This document shows, in pieces, positions 34,097 to 45,700 of a stretch of DNA of 64,000 bases. Origin of the DNA: Bog-473 sp963821755 (GTDB lineage Bacteria > Actinomycetota > Acidimicrobiia > Acidimicrobiales > RAAP-2); assembly GCA_963821755.1 (NCBI GenBank), contig CAWGEX010000005.1:62001-126000 (forward strand). The letters are read 5' to 3'. The notes beneath the pieces are model-generated. The model did not search any database and had not been told where the DNA came from. It saw only the letters and a program-made list of their open reading frames with translations. Position 1 is the first letter of the stretch, and every line of letters starts with the position of its first letter. A program made the position numbers and the translations under genes.

Positions 34097-34641
34097 TCGA
34101 AACCCAGATCGGGCGCCGTCACGATGGCCCGGAAGGGAAGGCCTTCGGCCGCCGCCATGGCCTCGACCGTCCCGCCGCGGTCGACCACCGCCACCAGCAG
34201 GATCACCTCGGCCCCCGCTTCGTGCACCGCATGGGCCGCCTCGAGCAGCGACGTGCCCCGGGTCACGGTGTCCTCGGTCACCACCACCTTGTCGCCCGGA
34301 TCGAGCGCGCCGGCGATGCGACCGCCGCCGCCGTGATCCTTGGCTTCCTTGCGCACGCTGAACGCCTTGAGCGGTCGGCCCCTGGTCGCCGCCACGCCGG
34401 CCGTCACGAAGGCCACCGGGTCGGCCCCCATGGTCAGACCGCCGATGGCCGTCGCCTCGGCCGGAACGACCGAGAGCACCGCCTCGGCGACGAGCACCAT
34501 GGCCTCCGGCCGGCAGATCGTCTGCTTCGAATCGATGAACCAGCTGCTGCGACGACCGGACTTGAGCACGAAGTCCCCTCGCTTGACCGAGTGCTTCAGC
34601 AGGTGGTTGCGCAGCTCGGGGTGGTCGGAGGAGCCGCTCAC
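34081..34641 (-). CDS. pyrE: Orotate phosphoribosyltransferase
   Basis: This enzyme joins orotate to PRPP in pyrimidine synthesis. The 186-residue protein shows the N-terminal KSGRRSSWFIDSKQTICRPEAM, the GGLTMGADPVAFVTA loop and the PRPP motif VVVTEDTVTRGTSLLEA. I used the GTG at 34641, which overlaps the purM stop (GTGA). Placement at the end of a purine operon is unusual for a pyrimidine gene; the shared PRPP substrate is one possible reason. Length is slightly short but complete. Confidence 0.92.
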   Translation of the reverse strand: MSGSSDHPELRNHLLKHSVKRGDFVLKSGRRSSWFIDSKQTICRPEAMVLVAEAVLSVVPAEATAIGGLTMGADPVAFVTAGVAATRGRPLKAFSVRKEAKDHGGGGRIAGALDPGDKVVVTEDTVTRGTSLLEAAHAVHEAGAEVILLVAVVDRGGTVEAMAAAEGLPFRAIVTAPDLGFDYEGA

Positions 34642-35672
34642 CGGTACCGCACACCGGGCCCATCGTCGACCACGACACCGATCACCGTCGCCGGCTGATC
34701 GCTCGCCGCCAACGCGGCCAGGGCATCGTCGACCCGGTCGGCCGCCACCACCAGCGCCATGCCGATGCCCCGGTTGAACACCCGGTCCATCTCGGCCTCT
34801 TCGACCGGGCCCAGCGCCTGGATCTCGCCGAAGATCCGGGGCTCGACCCACGACGACCGATCGAGCACCGCGCCGAGCCGATCGGCCAGGACCCGGGGCA
34901 GGTTGCCCACCATCCCGCCCCCGGTGATGTGCGCGCCGGCACGGAGCCCTTCGCCCAGGGCCGCCCGCACCGCGAGCACGGCCGGGGCGTAGATCACCGA
35001 GGGGCGCAGCAGCTCGTCGGCCAACGTGTGGTCCGCGCCCGGCCACGCCGGATCACCCAGGTGCCGGCCGGCCCGCTCCAACAACACCTGCCGGGCCAGG
35101 GTGTAACCGTTCGAGCGCAACCCCGGCGACGGGAGCCCGACGATGACGTCACCGGCCACCACGCGTTCGGGGCCCAACTCGGTGCCCCGCTCGACCACCC
35201 CGACCGAGAACCCGGCCAGGTCGAGGTCGTCGGGCGCCATCGAACCCGGGTGCTCGGCCGTCTCGCCGCCGATGAGCGCGCAGCCGGCCCGACGGCAGCC
35301 CTCGCTCACGCCCCCGACCACAGTGGCGATCTGATCGGGATCCACCTTGCCGGTGGCGATGTAGTCGAGCATGAACAGCGGCTCGGCCCCGACACAGACC
35401 AGGTCGTCGACGCACATGGCGACCAGGTCGATACCGACCGTGTCGTAACGCCCGGTGGCCTGGGCCACCATCAACTTGGTGCCCACCCCGTCGGTGGAGG
35501 CCACCAGGACGGGATGCACGTAGCGCGACATGTCGAGCGGGAACTGGCCGCCGAAGCCACCGATGCCCGCTACCAGTCCCTTCATGCGCTCGACGGCGGC
35601 GTCACCGGCGCCGATGTCGACACCCGCTCCGGCGTAGGTAGCCCCGCCGGCGGCGCGCCGACCCTCCCCCAC
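34638..35672 (-). CDS. purM: Phosphoribosylformylglycinamidine cyclo-ligase (AIR synthetase)
   Basis: PurM makes aminoimidazole ribotide from FGAM with ATP, step five of purine synthesis. The 344-residue protein has the typical TYAGAGVDIGAGDAAVERMK opening, VASTDGVGTKLMVAQ, DLVCVGAEPLFMLDYIATG, IGGETAEHPG and HITGGGMVGNLPR. It starts with GTG, five bases after purF, and its stop overlaps pyrE. No defects are seen. Confidence 0.95.
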   Translation of the reverse strand: MGEGRRAAGGATYAGAGVDIGAGDAAVERMKGLVAGIGGFGGQFPLDMSRYVHPVLVASTDGVGTKLMVAQATGRYDTVGIDLVAMCVDDLVCVGAEPLFMLDYIATGKVDPDQIATVVGGVSEGCRRAGCALIGGETAEHPGSMAPDDLDLAGFSVGVVERGTELGPERVVAGDVIVGLPSPGLRSNGYTLARQVLLERAGRHLGDPAWPGADHTLADELLRPSVIYAPAVLAVRAALGEGLRAGAHITGGGMVGNLPRVLADRLGAVLDRSSWVEPRIFGEIQALGPVEEAEMDRVFNRGIGMALVVAADRVDDALAALAASDQPATVIGVVVDDGPGVRYR

Positions 35673-35677
35673 CGGGC

Positions 35678-37117
<1,440 letters not shown>

Positions 37118-37148
37118 GGTGCCCCGATTCTCGCACAATCGGGCCCCA

Positions 37149-39429
37149 TCAGGTTTCCCCCAGCATCGAGGTGAGGTTCCCCTCGTAGGCCTCGCTCAGG
37201 GCGGCCACCGGGACTCCGACCAGGCCATCGACCACAAAATCACGGCCGCCGGCCCGGCCCAGCGTCACGGCGGCGATCCCCAACGCCTCGGCCCGGGCAC
37301 AGAGCTCGTCGGGCATCGGCGTGCCGATCACGAAGCGTGACGGCAGCTCGCTGAAGAGTTCGGCCGCCTCGGCCAGCGCCACGTGACATCCCACGCCGCC
37401 TGCCACGGCCATCTCGGCCAGGGCCAGGCCGAGACCGCCCGACGACACGTCGTGCACCGCGCTCACCAACGGCGGCTCCGTCGCCCCGCCCACCATCGGC
37501 GCGATCAACCCGGCCACGAAGCCGCACACCTCGCCGTGCCGCTCCAGATCGAGCGGGGGCAGGGAGCCGGACCGGTGGAGGCGGCGCTCGGTGGCCCAGC
37601 GCGTCCCGGCCAACGGGAACGGCTCGGCTTCACCACCGACCCCCGCTCCGGCCCACCGGGGTCCCACCAGCACGATGGTGTCCCCGTCCCCCCAACCCAA
37701 TCCCGGAGGAGCGGCCCGCACCAGGTCGACCAACCCCAGCACGCCCAGCACGGGGGTGGGATCGATGTCGGCCCCGCCGCTCTCGTTGTACAAGGACACG
37801 TTGCCCCCGATGACGGGCAGCGACAGCGCCCGGCAGCTCTCGGCCATCCCGTCGATGCATTCGGACAGCTGCCACATCACCTCCGCGTGTTCGGGGTTCC
37901 CGAAATTCAGGCAATTGACCACGGCCACCGGCGTGGCCCCGACGCAGGCCAGGTTGGCCACGCCCTCGGCCAGGGTCAGCGCCGTGCCGGCCCGCGGGTC
38001 GAGAGCGCAGTAGCGGGGGTTCGAATCGGTGGTCAGCGCCACGCCGCGTTCGGAGGCGGGCAGCCCGGGACCGGCCAGGCGCAACAGCGCGGCGTCGCCG
38101 CCCGGGCCGACCACCGTGTTCAAGAAGAGCTGATGGTCGTACTGGCGGTAGACCCAGCGAGGCGAGCGCAGCAGGCTCAGCAGGTCCGCCCCCGCCTCGG
38201 CGTCCACCACCGGGGCCGGCTCCGCCTCCACCACCGCGCACCGGGGCCGACCGCGGCCGGTCGTACAACGGCGCGTCGTCGGACAACGAGGCCGCCGGCA
38301 CGTCGGCCAGAATCGGCCCGTCGAAGCCGTCGCGGATGCGCAGCCGACCGCCCCGCTCGGGCTCGGGCGCCGTCACCTTGCCCACCACGGCCGCCCGCAC
38401 CTCCCACTTCCGGCACACCTCGGCCACCGCCGGCCAGGACTCGGGAGTGACGATGGCCAGCATGCGCTCCTGGCTCTCGCTGGTCATCACCTCCCACGGC
38501 TCCATGCCCTCCTCGCGGCGCGGCACCGCCGAGACGTCGACGTCCATCCCGACCCCGCCGCGGCCCGCCGTCTCGCTGGTGGCGCAGGCCAACCCGGCGC
38601 CACCCAGGTCCTGGATCCCCACCACCAGCTTGCGGTCCAGGAGCTCGAGGCACGCCTCGATCAACCGCTTCTCCTCGAAGGGGTCACCCACCTGGACGCT
38701 GGGCCGCTTGGTGTCGTCGGCCGCCCCGCCACCACCGCCGTCATCACCGGCAAAGCCGGCCGAGGCCAGGACGGACACCCCGCCGATCCCGTCGCGCCCG
38801 GTCGAGCTCCCCAGCAACACGGCCAGGTTGCCCGGCCCGGACGCGATGCCGAGCACCAGGCGATCGGTGGGCAGGGCCCCGAGGCAGAGCACGTTGACCA
38901 GTGGGTTCTGGGCGTAGCAGGGGTCGAAGGTCAACTCGCCCCCGACCGTCGGCACACCGACCGAGTTGCCGTAGCCCGAGATCCCGCTCACCACGCCCTC
39001 GATGAGCCAGCGTTGCCGGGCCTCGTCGGGCGGCCCGAAGAACAAGGGGTCCATCACGGCCAGCGGGCGGGCCCCCATGGTGAAGATGTCCCGCAGGATC
39101 CCCCCGACCCCGGTGGCCGCACCCTGATACGGCTCGATGGCCGACGGATGGTTGTGGCTCTCGATGCGGATGGCGATGGCGATCCCGTCGCCGGCATCGA
39201 TGACGCCGGCGTTCTCCCCGGGGCCGACCAGCACCCGGGGCCCTTCGGTGGGCAGGCGTTTGAGATGGAGCCGTGACGACTTGTAGGAACAGTGCTCGCT
39301 CCACATGACGGCGTAGAGCGCCAGCTCGAGATGGTTGGGCGGCCGCCCCAGGATGTCGCCCACGGCGGCGAACTCGTCGTCGGTCAGACCGAGGGCCCGG
39401 TGCAACGACTCCTCGGCGACGGAACTCAC
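37149..39429 (-). CDS. purL: Phosphoribosylformylglycinamidine synthase subunit PurL, one frameshift
   Basis: This is the large subunit of the three-part FGAM synthase, working with PurS and PurQ encoded at 41.6-42.6 kb. The N-terminal part (from GTG 39429) has LYAVMWSEHCSYKSSR, GDGIAIAIRIESHNHPSAIEP and GGILRDIFTMGARP. The C-terminal part in the next frame has CLNFGNPEHAEVMWQ, VIGGNVSLYNE and HDVSSGGLGLALAEM. One extra base near 38235-38240 separates DDAPLYDRPRSAPV from VVEAEPAP; removing it gives about 759 residues, normal for the small PurL type. As the gene is essential for purine prototrophy, an assembly error is likely. Confidence 0.93.
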
Positions 39430-39442
39430 GGCACCCTCCAAA

Positions 39443-40042
39443 CTAGTAGGAGGACGAGGGCCGATCGGCCGTGACCACGGCCAGATCGTCCTCCTCCCAG
39501 CGCACGACGGCGACCAGGCCGGCATCGTGGAGCCACCCCACCTGCTGGGCGACGGTGCTGGGCTTGTCGTGCCCGGCCTCCATCGGGATGACCTCGCGGC
39601 CGGGGGTGGTCGGGATCACCGCGTCACCAAGGACGAACCGGCCGCCGGGCGAGAGGACTTCGGCCACCCGCCGGAACAGCGCCGCCTTGCCCGGACCGTC
39701 GAGATGGTGGATGGCCAGCACCGACACCACCAGGTCGAAGGGGCCGGGCGGCAACGGGTCGCTCAGGTCGGCCACCAGCAACCGCACGTTGTAGCCGAGC
39801 AGGCGCATACGGGCCTCGGCCAGCATGGCGTCGCTCTCGTCGAGGCCGATGGTGCGCGCGTCGGGGTGAAAGGGCAGGACCTGGGCCAGGGTCTCTCCCG
39901 TTCCGGAACCCAGGTCCAAGAGGTCGGCCGCGTCGATCGATGCCGTGGCCCGCGCCACCCGGTGTTGGAGGTCGTCGTAGAGCGGCACCTCGGATCGGAT
40001 CATCTCCAGGTAGGTCCCCGGGTCGAAGTGGAACTGGCTCAT
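39443..40042 (-). CDS. Class I SAM-dependent methyltransferase
   Basis: The 199-residue protein has motif I LLDLGSGTGETLAQVL, the acidic residue in IGLDESDAMLAEARMR, and LVVSVLAIHHLDGPGKAALFRRV followed by LSPGGRFVLGD, as in ubiquinone/menaquinone-type or tellurite-type small-molecule methyltransferases. It reads into purL with only 13 bp between them, so it may share the purine transcript. Its ATG overlaps the stop of a small upstream frame. Substrate is unknown. Confidence 0.85.
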   Translation of the reverse strand: MSQFHFDPGTYLEMIRSEVPLYDDLQHRVARATASIDAADLLDLGSGTGETLAQVLPFHPDARTIGLDESDAMLAEARMRLLGYNVRLLVADLSDPLPPGPFDLVVSVLAIHHLDGPGKAALFRRVAEVLSPGGRFVLGDAVIPTTPGREVIPMEAGHDKPSTVAQQVGWLHDAGLVAVVRWEEDDLAVVTADRPSSSY

Positions 40043-40239
40043 GGGCTCACCGGCTCGAGCTCGGCGTGATGGACCCGACACCAGCGCAGGACGAAGAGCG
40101 ACAGGGCGAGCGTCGGGACGTTGATCGCCAACTCGGTGGCGCCGTTGGCGCCTTGCCCCAGACCCCATGTTCGAGGTCGTAGCAGCACGGCCATGGAACG
40201 CCGTTCTTTGATGCCGAGGAGGGCGGTGTGCGACGCCAT
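40039..40239 (-). CDS. Small hypothetical protein
   Basis: I do not recognise this 66-residue protein. Its stop overlaps the methyltransferase ATG (ATGA), the same arrangement as many certain gene pairs in this window, which is the main support. It has one hydrophobic segment near residues 40-51 (VPTLALSLFVLRW) and a basic N-terminal half. There is no clear Shine-Dalgarno before the ATG at 40239. It could also be a chance open frame. Confidence 0.35.
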   Translation of the reverse strand: MASHTALLGIKERRSMAVLLRPRTWGLGQGANGATELAINVPTLALSLFVLRWCRVHHAELEPVSP

Positions 40240-40426
40240 GATCGCAGGGTACTGCGCCCGAGCCGGATGGAGTGGGAACCCGTTCCGCCGCCGAGAGGCC
40301 GATCAAACGGCCAAAACGCTCATCGGTTATTCCGTTGTCGACACCTGTCTTTCCCGGCAAAAGACCCCACCCGGATTTGCCAATATCTGCCGACACATGA
40401 GACCCACAATGGGTCACACTGGAGGA

Positions 40427-40852
40427 ATGGCAAAAGCAAAGACCCCGGCTCCTCGCAAACCCATGAGCAGCGGCCACAAGGCGGCCCTGGCAAGGGGGCG
40501 GGCCGAGAGTGCATCCGTCCGCCACTACCTCGAGGCGCTCGAGACCTCAAAACCAAAGCGGGGACGCAAACGCACCCCCGCCTCGATCGACAAGCGCCTG
40601 GCCGCCATAGAAACCCAACTGGCGGCGGCCGACGCCCTGACCAAGTTGCATCTCCTGCAGGAACGCAAGGACCTGGTCGATGAGCGGTCGCGGGTCGACC
40701 AGGTCAAGGACCTCAGCGCGCTGGAGAAGCAATTCATCAAGGTGGCCAAGGGGTACGGCGAGCGCAAGGGCATCACCTACGGCACGTGGCGCGCCGCCGG
40801 CGTCAGTGCGGCGGTTCTCCACTCGGCCGACATCTCCCGCGCTCGGGGCTGA
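40427..40852 (+). CDS. Conserved-looking basic coiled-coil protein of unknown function
   Basis: From the ATG at 40427 this is a 141-residue, strongly basic protein. It has an N-terminal Lys/Pro/Ala-rich tail (AKTPAPRKPMSSGHKAALARGR), a central helix with heptad character (SIDKRLAAIETQLAAADALTKLHLLQERKDL, about residues 53-83) and a C-terminal segment KGYGERKGITYGTWRAAGVSAAVL that resembles a DNA-contacting helix pair. Similar short basic proteins occur in actinobacteria without assigned function. GGAGGA abuts the ATG with no spacing, so an in-frame ATG at 40397 or 40409 may be the true start. Confidence 0.7.
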   Translation: MAKAKTPAPRKPMSSGHKAALARGRAESASVRHYLEALETSKPKRGRKRTPASIDKRLAAIETQLAAADALTKLHLLQERKDLVDERSRVDQVKDLSALEKQFIKVAKGYGERKGITYGTWRAAGVSAAVLHSADISRARG

Positions 40853-40876
40853 GTCAGGGCTTGCAGCACGGCCCCG

Positions 40877-41620
40877 TCAGTCGCGGGCCGCGACGAAGAT
40901 CAGTTCGGGGCTGTCCTTACGGAGCGGTCGCCCATCCCAGTGGCCGAATACGTCCTGCACCACGAACCCAGCGTCTCGGAGCGACGCCGTGAGGCTTTCT
41001 TCGGTGCGGAAGCGCAACTCGTTGTGCGACACCACCTCCTCGCCGGACGACGCGAAGCGGTAGTGCAACTCGCACCACACCCAGTCGTCCCGCACCTCGA
41101 CCGATTGGAACCACACGTCGACCTCCTGGCCCACTGCGTCCTCTATCCGTCGCCGGGACAGTTCGGGCGTCCACCTCAGCCAGCCCCGGGCGCGCGGGTT
41201 GCGGCTCTCGAAGGCCAGACGACCGCCCGGGCGCAGGGCCCGGTGGATGGCGGCCAGGGTGGCGCGCCATTCCCCGTCGTCGCTGATGATCTGCGCCACG
41301 TGACCGGTCATGAGGGCCAGATCGCCGCCGGTCTCCTCCAGGCAAGAGGCGTCACCCTCGATCCAGCGCACCAGGTCGCCGCCCGGACGCCGGCGGGCTA
41401 CCCCGAGCATCGCCGGTGCCGGATCGACCCCGGTGACCGCGTGGCCGTGCCGGGCCAACTGGGCGGCCAGCACCCCCGTGCCGCAGCCGACGTCGAAGAT
41501 CACCGAGGCCGGCCGCTGCGAGGCCAGATCGAGATAGAAACCGATGTCGGTGCGGAATGGGTCCCACCAGTCATAGAGGGTGACCAGACGCGGGTCGGAA
41601 AACTCCTCGAAGTAGGTCAT
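40877..41620 (-). CDS. Class I SAM-dependent methyltransferase
   Basis: This 247-residue methyltransferase opens TYFEEFSDPRLVTLYDWWDPFRTDIGFYLDLA and has motif I VIFDVGCGTGVLAAQLARHG, the acidic residue in VTGVDPAPAMLGVARRR, and motif post-I region GDLALMTGHVAQIISDDGEW. The RPGGRLAFESRNP motif follows, and the second half is beta-rich. It lies 25 bp downstream of purQ on the same strand and may be cotranscribed with purS-purQ. Acceptor unknown. Confidence 0.85.
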   Translation of the reverse strand: MTYFEEFSDPRLVTLYDWWDPFRTDIGFYLDLASQRPASVIFDVGCGTGVLAAQLARHGHAVTGVDPAPAMLGVARRRPGGDLVRWIEGDASCLEETGGDLALMTGHVAQIISDDGEWRATLAAIHRALRPGGRLAFESRNPRARGWLRWTPELSRRRIEDAVGQEVDVWFQSVEVRDDWVWCELHYRFASSGEEVVSHNELRFRTEESLTASLRDAGFVVQDVFGHWDGRPLRKDSPELIFVAARD

Positions 41621-41645
41621 GCCGCGCGCCGCGCCCCGGGAGGAT

Positions 41646-42326
41646 TCAGGCGGCGGCGGACGCGTCGGCGGAGTCGAGCAGGGACCGCAACAAGAGGGCG
41701 CCATCTTCGGATCCGAGCAAGGGGTGCGAGGCCCGTTCGGGGTGCGGCATCAGACCCACCACGTTGCCCGAGGCGTTGGTGATGCCGGCGATGTCGTCGA
41801 CCGACCCGTTCGGGTTGTCCACGTAGCGGAGCACGACCCGGCCCTGGCCGTTGAGTTCCCGCAGCGTCTCGTCGTCACAGACGTAGCTGCCGGAAAAGTG
41901 GTTGATCGGCAGCACCAGCTCGTCCCCGACGGCGGCCGAACCGGTGAGGACCGAATCCGTCGAGGTGACGCGCAGCCGGGTCGGCTGGCACAGGAAGCGC
42001 AGGCGGCTGTTCTTCTGCAGTGCACCGGGCAGGAGGCCCGCTTCGGTCAGCACCTGGAAGCCGTTGCAGATGCCGACGACCGGTCCACCCCGTCGGGCGA
42101 ACTCGGTCACCGCGTCCATGATGGGTGAGAAACGGGCCAGGGCCCCCGGACGCAGGTAGTCACCGTGGGCGAAGCCACCCGGGAGCACGACCGCATCGAC
42201 GGCACCGACGCTGGTGTCGCCGTGCCAGAGCAGTGCGCCCTCTGCCCCAAGCCACTGCACCGCCTGCACCACGTCGTACTCGCAGTTCGAACCCGGAAAG
42301 ACGACGACCCCGATCCGCGGTGCCAC
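41646..42326 (-). CDS. purQ: Phosphoribosylformylglycinamidine synthase glutaminase subunit
   Basis: PurQ is the glutaminase subunit that feeds ammonia to PurL. The 226-residue class I amidotransferase has IGVVVFPGSNCEYDV, VVLPGGFAHGDYLRPGALAR, the nucleophile motif VGICNGFQVLTEAGLLPG with catalytic Cys, and the His/Glu pair in GLMPHPERA. It starts with GTG directly after the purS stop. Separation from purL by several kilobases is notable. Confidence 0.95.
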   Translation of the reverse strand: MAPRIGVVVFPGSNCEYDVVQAVQWLGAEGALLWHGDTSVGAVDAVVLPGGFAHGDYLRPGALARFSPIMDAVTEFARRGGPVVGICNGFQVLTEAGLLPGALQKNSRLRFLCQPTRLRVTSTDSVLTGSAAVGDELVLPINHFSGSYVCDDETLRELNGQGRVVLRYVDNPNGSVDDIAGITNASGNVVGLMPHPERASHPLLGSEDGALLLRSLLDSADASAAA

Positions 42327-42584
42327 TCAACCCTCCAGCGCTTGGAGCTCGAGCCGGCTCTGCTCGATGACCGGGTTGGCCAACAGGCGGTCGGCCAATT
42401 CGGTCGCCTTGGTCCGGGCCGCGCCCTCATCGGGCGCGCTGACCTCGAAGCTGAAAGACCGCCCGGCGCGCACATGCGCCACCCCTTCGAACCCCAATGC
42501 GGGGAGCGCCCGCTCGATCGTGGCGCCCTCCGGATCGGCGATCCCCGGCCGCAGCTGCACCTCCACCCGCGCCTGGAACCTCAT
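42327..42584 (-). CDS. purS: Phosphoribosylformylglycinamidine synthase subunit PurS
   Basis: This 85-residue subunit links PurL and PurQ in the three-part FGAM synthase. It has the family opening FQARVEVQLRPGIADPEGATIERALPALGF, the VRAGRSFSFEVSA strand and the C-terminal ANPVIEQSRLELQ. Size is normal. It directly precedes purQ with no gap. Its upstream neighbour is the divergent SARP-type regulator, separated by a repeat-containing region. Confidence 0.93.
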   Translation of the reverse strand: MRFQARVEVQLRPGIADPEGATIERALPALGFEGVAHVRAGRSFSFEVSAPDEGAARTKATELADRLLANPVIEQSRLELQALEG

Positions 42585-42651
42585 CGCTTGGCACCGTACC
42601 AGTCGCCGGGCGGGAGGCCGGTCACTCGAGCGGCGATCGAAGCTCCCGAAC

Positions 42652-42702
42652 TCCGGCGTCCGATTGTCCGGCGTCCGATGTCCGGTGTCCAGTGTCCGGT
42701 CA
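42652..42702. repeat. Short direct repeats in the purS/SARP divergent region
   Basis: TCCGGCGTCCGAT occurs at 42652-42664 and 42667-42679 (period 15), followed by degenerate copies (GTCCGGTGTCCAGTGTCCGGT) up to about 42702. They fill the space just before the regulator ATG at 42719 and could be operator sites or a simple expansion. Confidence 0.6.
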
Positions 42703-42718
42703 ATGCGGTTAGACCAGG

Positions 42719-45700
42719 ATGGAGGGAGTGCAGAGCCTTCGGGTGCGGTTGTTGGGCGATCTTCGGGTGGAGGGGTGTGACCCCTCGCTCCTCGGTCGTC
42801 GCCAACTGCGGACGCTGCTCAAGGTCCTGGCCCTTCACCACGACCACCCGGTGAGCGCCGACCGCCTGGTGGACTACCTGTGGGGCGACCAGCCGCCCGC
42901 CCGCGCCACCGACCAGATCTCGGTGCTGATCAGTCGGCTCCGCAACGTGGTGGGAGCCGAACGACTGGCCCGGTCGGACGCTGGGTACCGGCTGGCCGTC
43001 GACTGGCTCGATGTCGATGCGCTGGGCGACTACGCCGTCCAGGCCGAGCAGCGCCTGGCCCACGGGGCGGTGGGAGCCGCCCGTGCCGCGTCGTCGGCCG
43101 GGCTGTCACTGGCTCGCGGCCCGCTGCTGGCCGACGAATCGGACCCGTGGTGGGCCCAGGCCGAGCGGACGGCCAGCAATCTGCTCATCGACCGGTTACG
43201 CCACACGGGTGCCGCGGCGTCCTTGGCCGCCCGTGACTGGGCCGACGCCATTTCGCTGTCCAGCCAGCTGTTGGACAGGGATCCGTTCGACGAGGTCGCC
43301 CTCCGATGCTTGATGGAGGCGCTGAACCGGGCCGGCCGGCCGGCATCCGCGCTAGCGGCCTACGCCCAAGCCCGGCAGCGCTTGGCCGAAACGCTCGGCA
43401 TCGACCCTTCGGCCGAGACAGAGGCACTCCATGCGGCGATCCTGCGCGGCGAGGACCCGACCGACGCGGCTCGGCCCGGGACAGCGGCCGGTTCATCCCT
43501 CGATCTGCCGGGACGAGGCGACGCGCTGGGCGAATTGCTGGTCCTGCTCGACCGCGCCGCCCACGGTCAGGCCACGGTCGCCGTGGTCGAAGGTCCGGCC
43601 GGGATCGGCAAAACTCGACTGCTCGATGTGTGGGCCACCCTTATCGAATCCCGCGGCATGTGCGTGGTGCGCGTCGCCTGCGACGAGCTCGGCCATGCCC
43701 TCCCCTTCCAACCGATGCTCGACGTCGTCAGTGAGCTCGCGCACCATTTCGACGACGGTGATCCCGGCACCACGCTGGGGCTCGAGGGAACGGTCCTGGG
43801 GCCGATGATCGGACTCCAGACCGAGCCAGCCGGCGTGGCCGAACTGGCCGCGCTGACCGATCCCGACGCCGGGCAGGCACTGCTGTTCGGCGCGCTCACG
43901 GGCGTCTTGCGCCGGTTGGCCGAACGAGAGCCTCTGGTACTGGTGCTCGACGATCTGCATCTGGCCGACCCGGCCACGCTGCGCTGGCTCGCGCAAGCGT
44001 CGCGGCGCCTGGCCGACCGCCCGATCCTGATCGTGGCGGCCCGACGGTCCGAGGAGGGCATGGCCCTTCCCAACGTCCCCACCATCACCTTGGCCCCACT
44101 CGATCTCGATGCCGTGGCTCGCATCGTCGGCCCGGACCGGGCCATCGCCCTGCACGAGAGGAGCGGGGGCAATGCCCTCTTCCTGGTTGAACTGGCCGCC
44201 ATCGAGGACGAGGGTGAGCTTCCGGCCAGCATCCGCCATGCCGTCGAAGAGCGCTGTCGCCGAGCCGGGGCGGCCGGGGCCACGCTGTGCACCGCCGCGG
44301 TGATCGGCCCGGACATCGACCTGGACCTCCTGGCTGCGGTCACGGAAACCGGCCCGAGTGAGCTGCTCGACCATCTCGAGATCGGGCTGCACCGGAACTT
44401 TCTGGTCGAAGACGGCCAGACGTTCATCTTCGCCCATGCCCTTGTCCGCGAGGCGCTGGCGGCGACCGTCGGGGCTTCGCGCACCGCCTTCATCCATCGC
44501 TCGGCGGCGCGGGCGCTGGGCTCGCGGTCCGACCCGGACCCCTTGGCCGTGGCCCGGCACGCCCGTCTGGGCGGTGAACTGGAAGAGGCGGCGTCGATGC
44601 TGTTGGTAGCGGCGAAGCTGGCCGTGATCCGCTTTGACACCGACGGCGCGCTGCGCCTCCTCGACGATGCCATCACCCTGCACGACACCGCGCCGGCCCG
44701 GGTGGAGCGGGCGCGGATCTATTCCATGTCGGCCCGCGCCGCCGAAGCGGACAGGGACATCGCCGCCGCCAGATCACTCGGCGCCGGACCCGAGGCGCTC
44801 GAGGTCGCGGCCTGGTCGGCGCACTTCGCCCGCCGGTTCAGCGACGCACTCCACCTGGCGGATCAAGGGGCGGCCGAGGCAGACACGGACGACCTGCGCA
44901 CCGCCTGCCTGGCCCTCGGGGGCTGGGTCGCGCTGGCCTCGGGCGACCTCACCGGGGCCGAGACGCGGCTGGAATCCGCCCTGGGCGTGGCCCCCGAGAC
45001 CAGTGGGCGCATGGCGGAATCATGGATGGCCTGGCTTCGCATGAGTCAGGGACGGCCGCAGGAATCATTGCGACTGGCCCATCACGCGCCCGGGAAGGGA
45101 TTGGCGGCCTACCGCTTCCCCAACGTGTACGGGCTCATGGCCACCGTGACCGGCTTGGCCACGTTGGGCCGGGCCGAGGAAGCGCTGGCCACCATCGACC
45201 TCCTCGAGAGCGAGGTGCGGCGGATGGGCGCCTCCCGATGGGTACCGCGGCCCCTCAACCTGCGGGGCTGGGTCACCAGGAATCTGGGGGAGCCCACCCA
45301 GGCGGACGACCTGAATGAGGAAGCGCTGGAGGCGGCGCGTGCCGCCGACCTGGCGGAGCCGTGGGCTCACGCGCTGCTGGACCTGGCGGCGGGCCGGCTG
45401 CTGCAGGACGAGTGGGATGCCGCGGCCACCTTCTTGGACCAGGCCGACGGGCTGCTCGCGGATGATCACGCGTTCCGATGGCGCCACGAACTGAGGGGCC
45501 GCCTCCTCCGGGCCCGGCTCGACCTGGCTCGGGGTGACCCGGGGGCGGCACGCGTCGGTGCCGAGGCACTGGCCACCGATGCCGCCGAGCGCGGGATCCC
45601 CCGCTACCGGGTGCAGGCCCAGCTGGTGGCCGCCACGGCGGCGCGCCAGGACGGCCGAACCGTCGATCACCACCAAGTGGACCGCCTGCTGGACGAGCTG

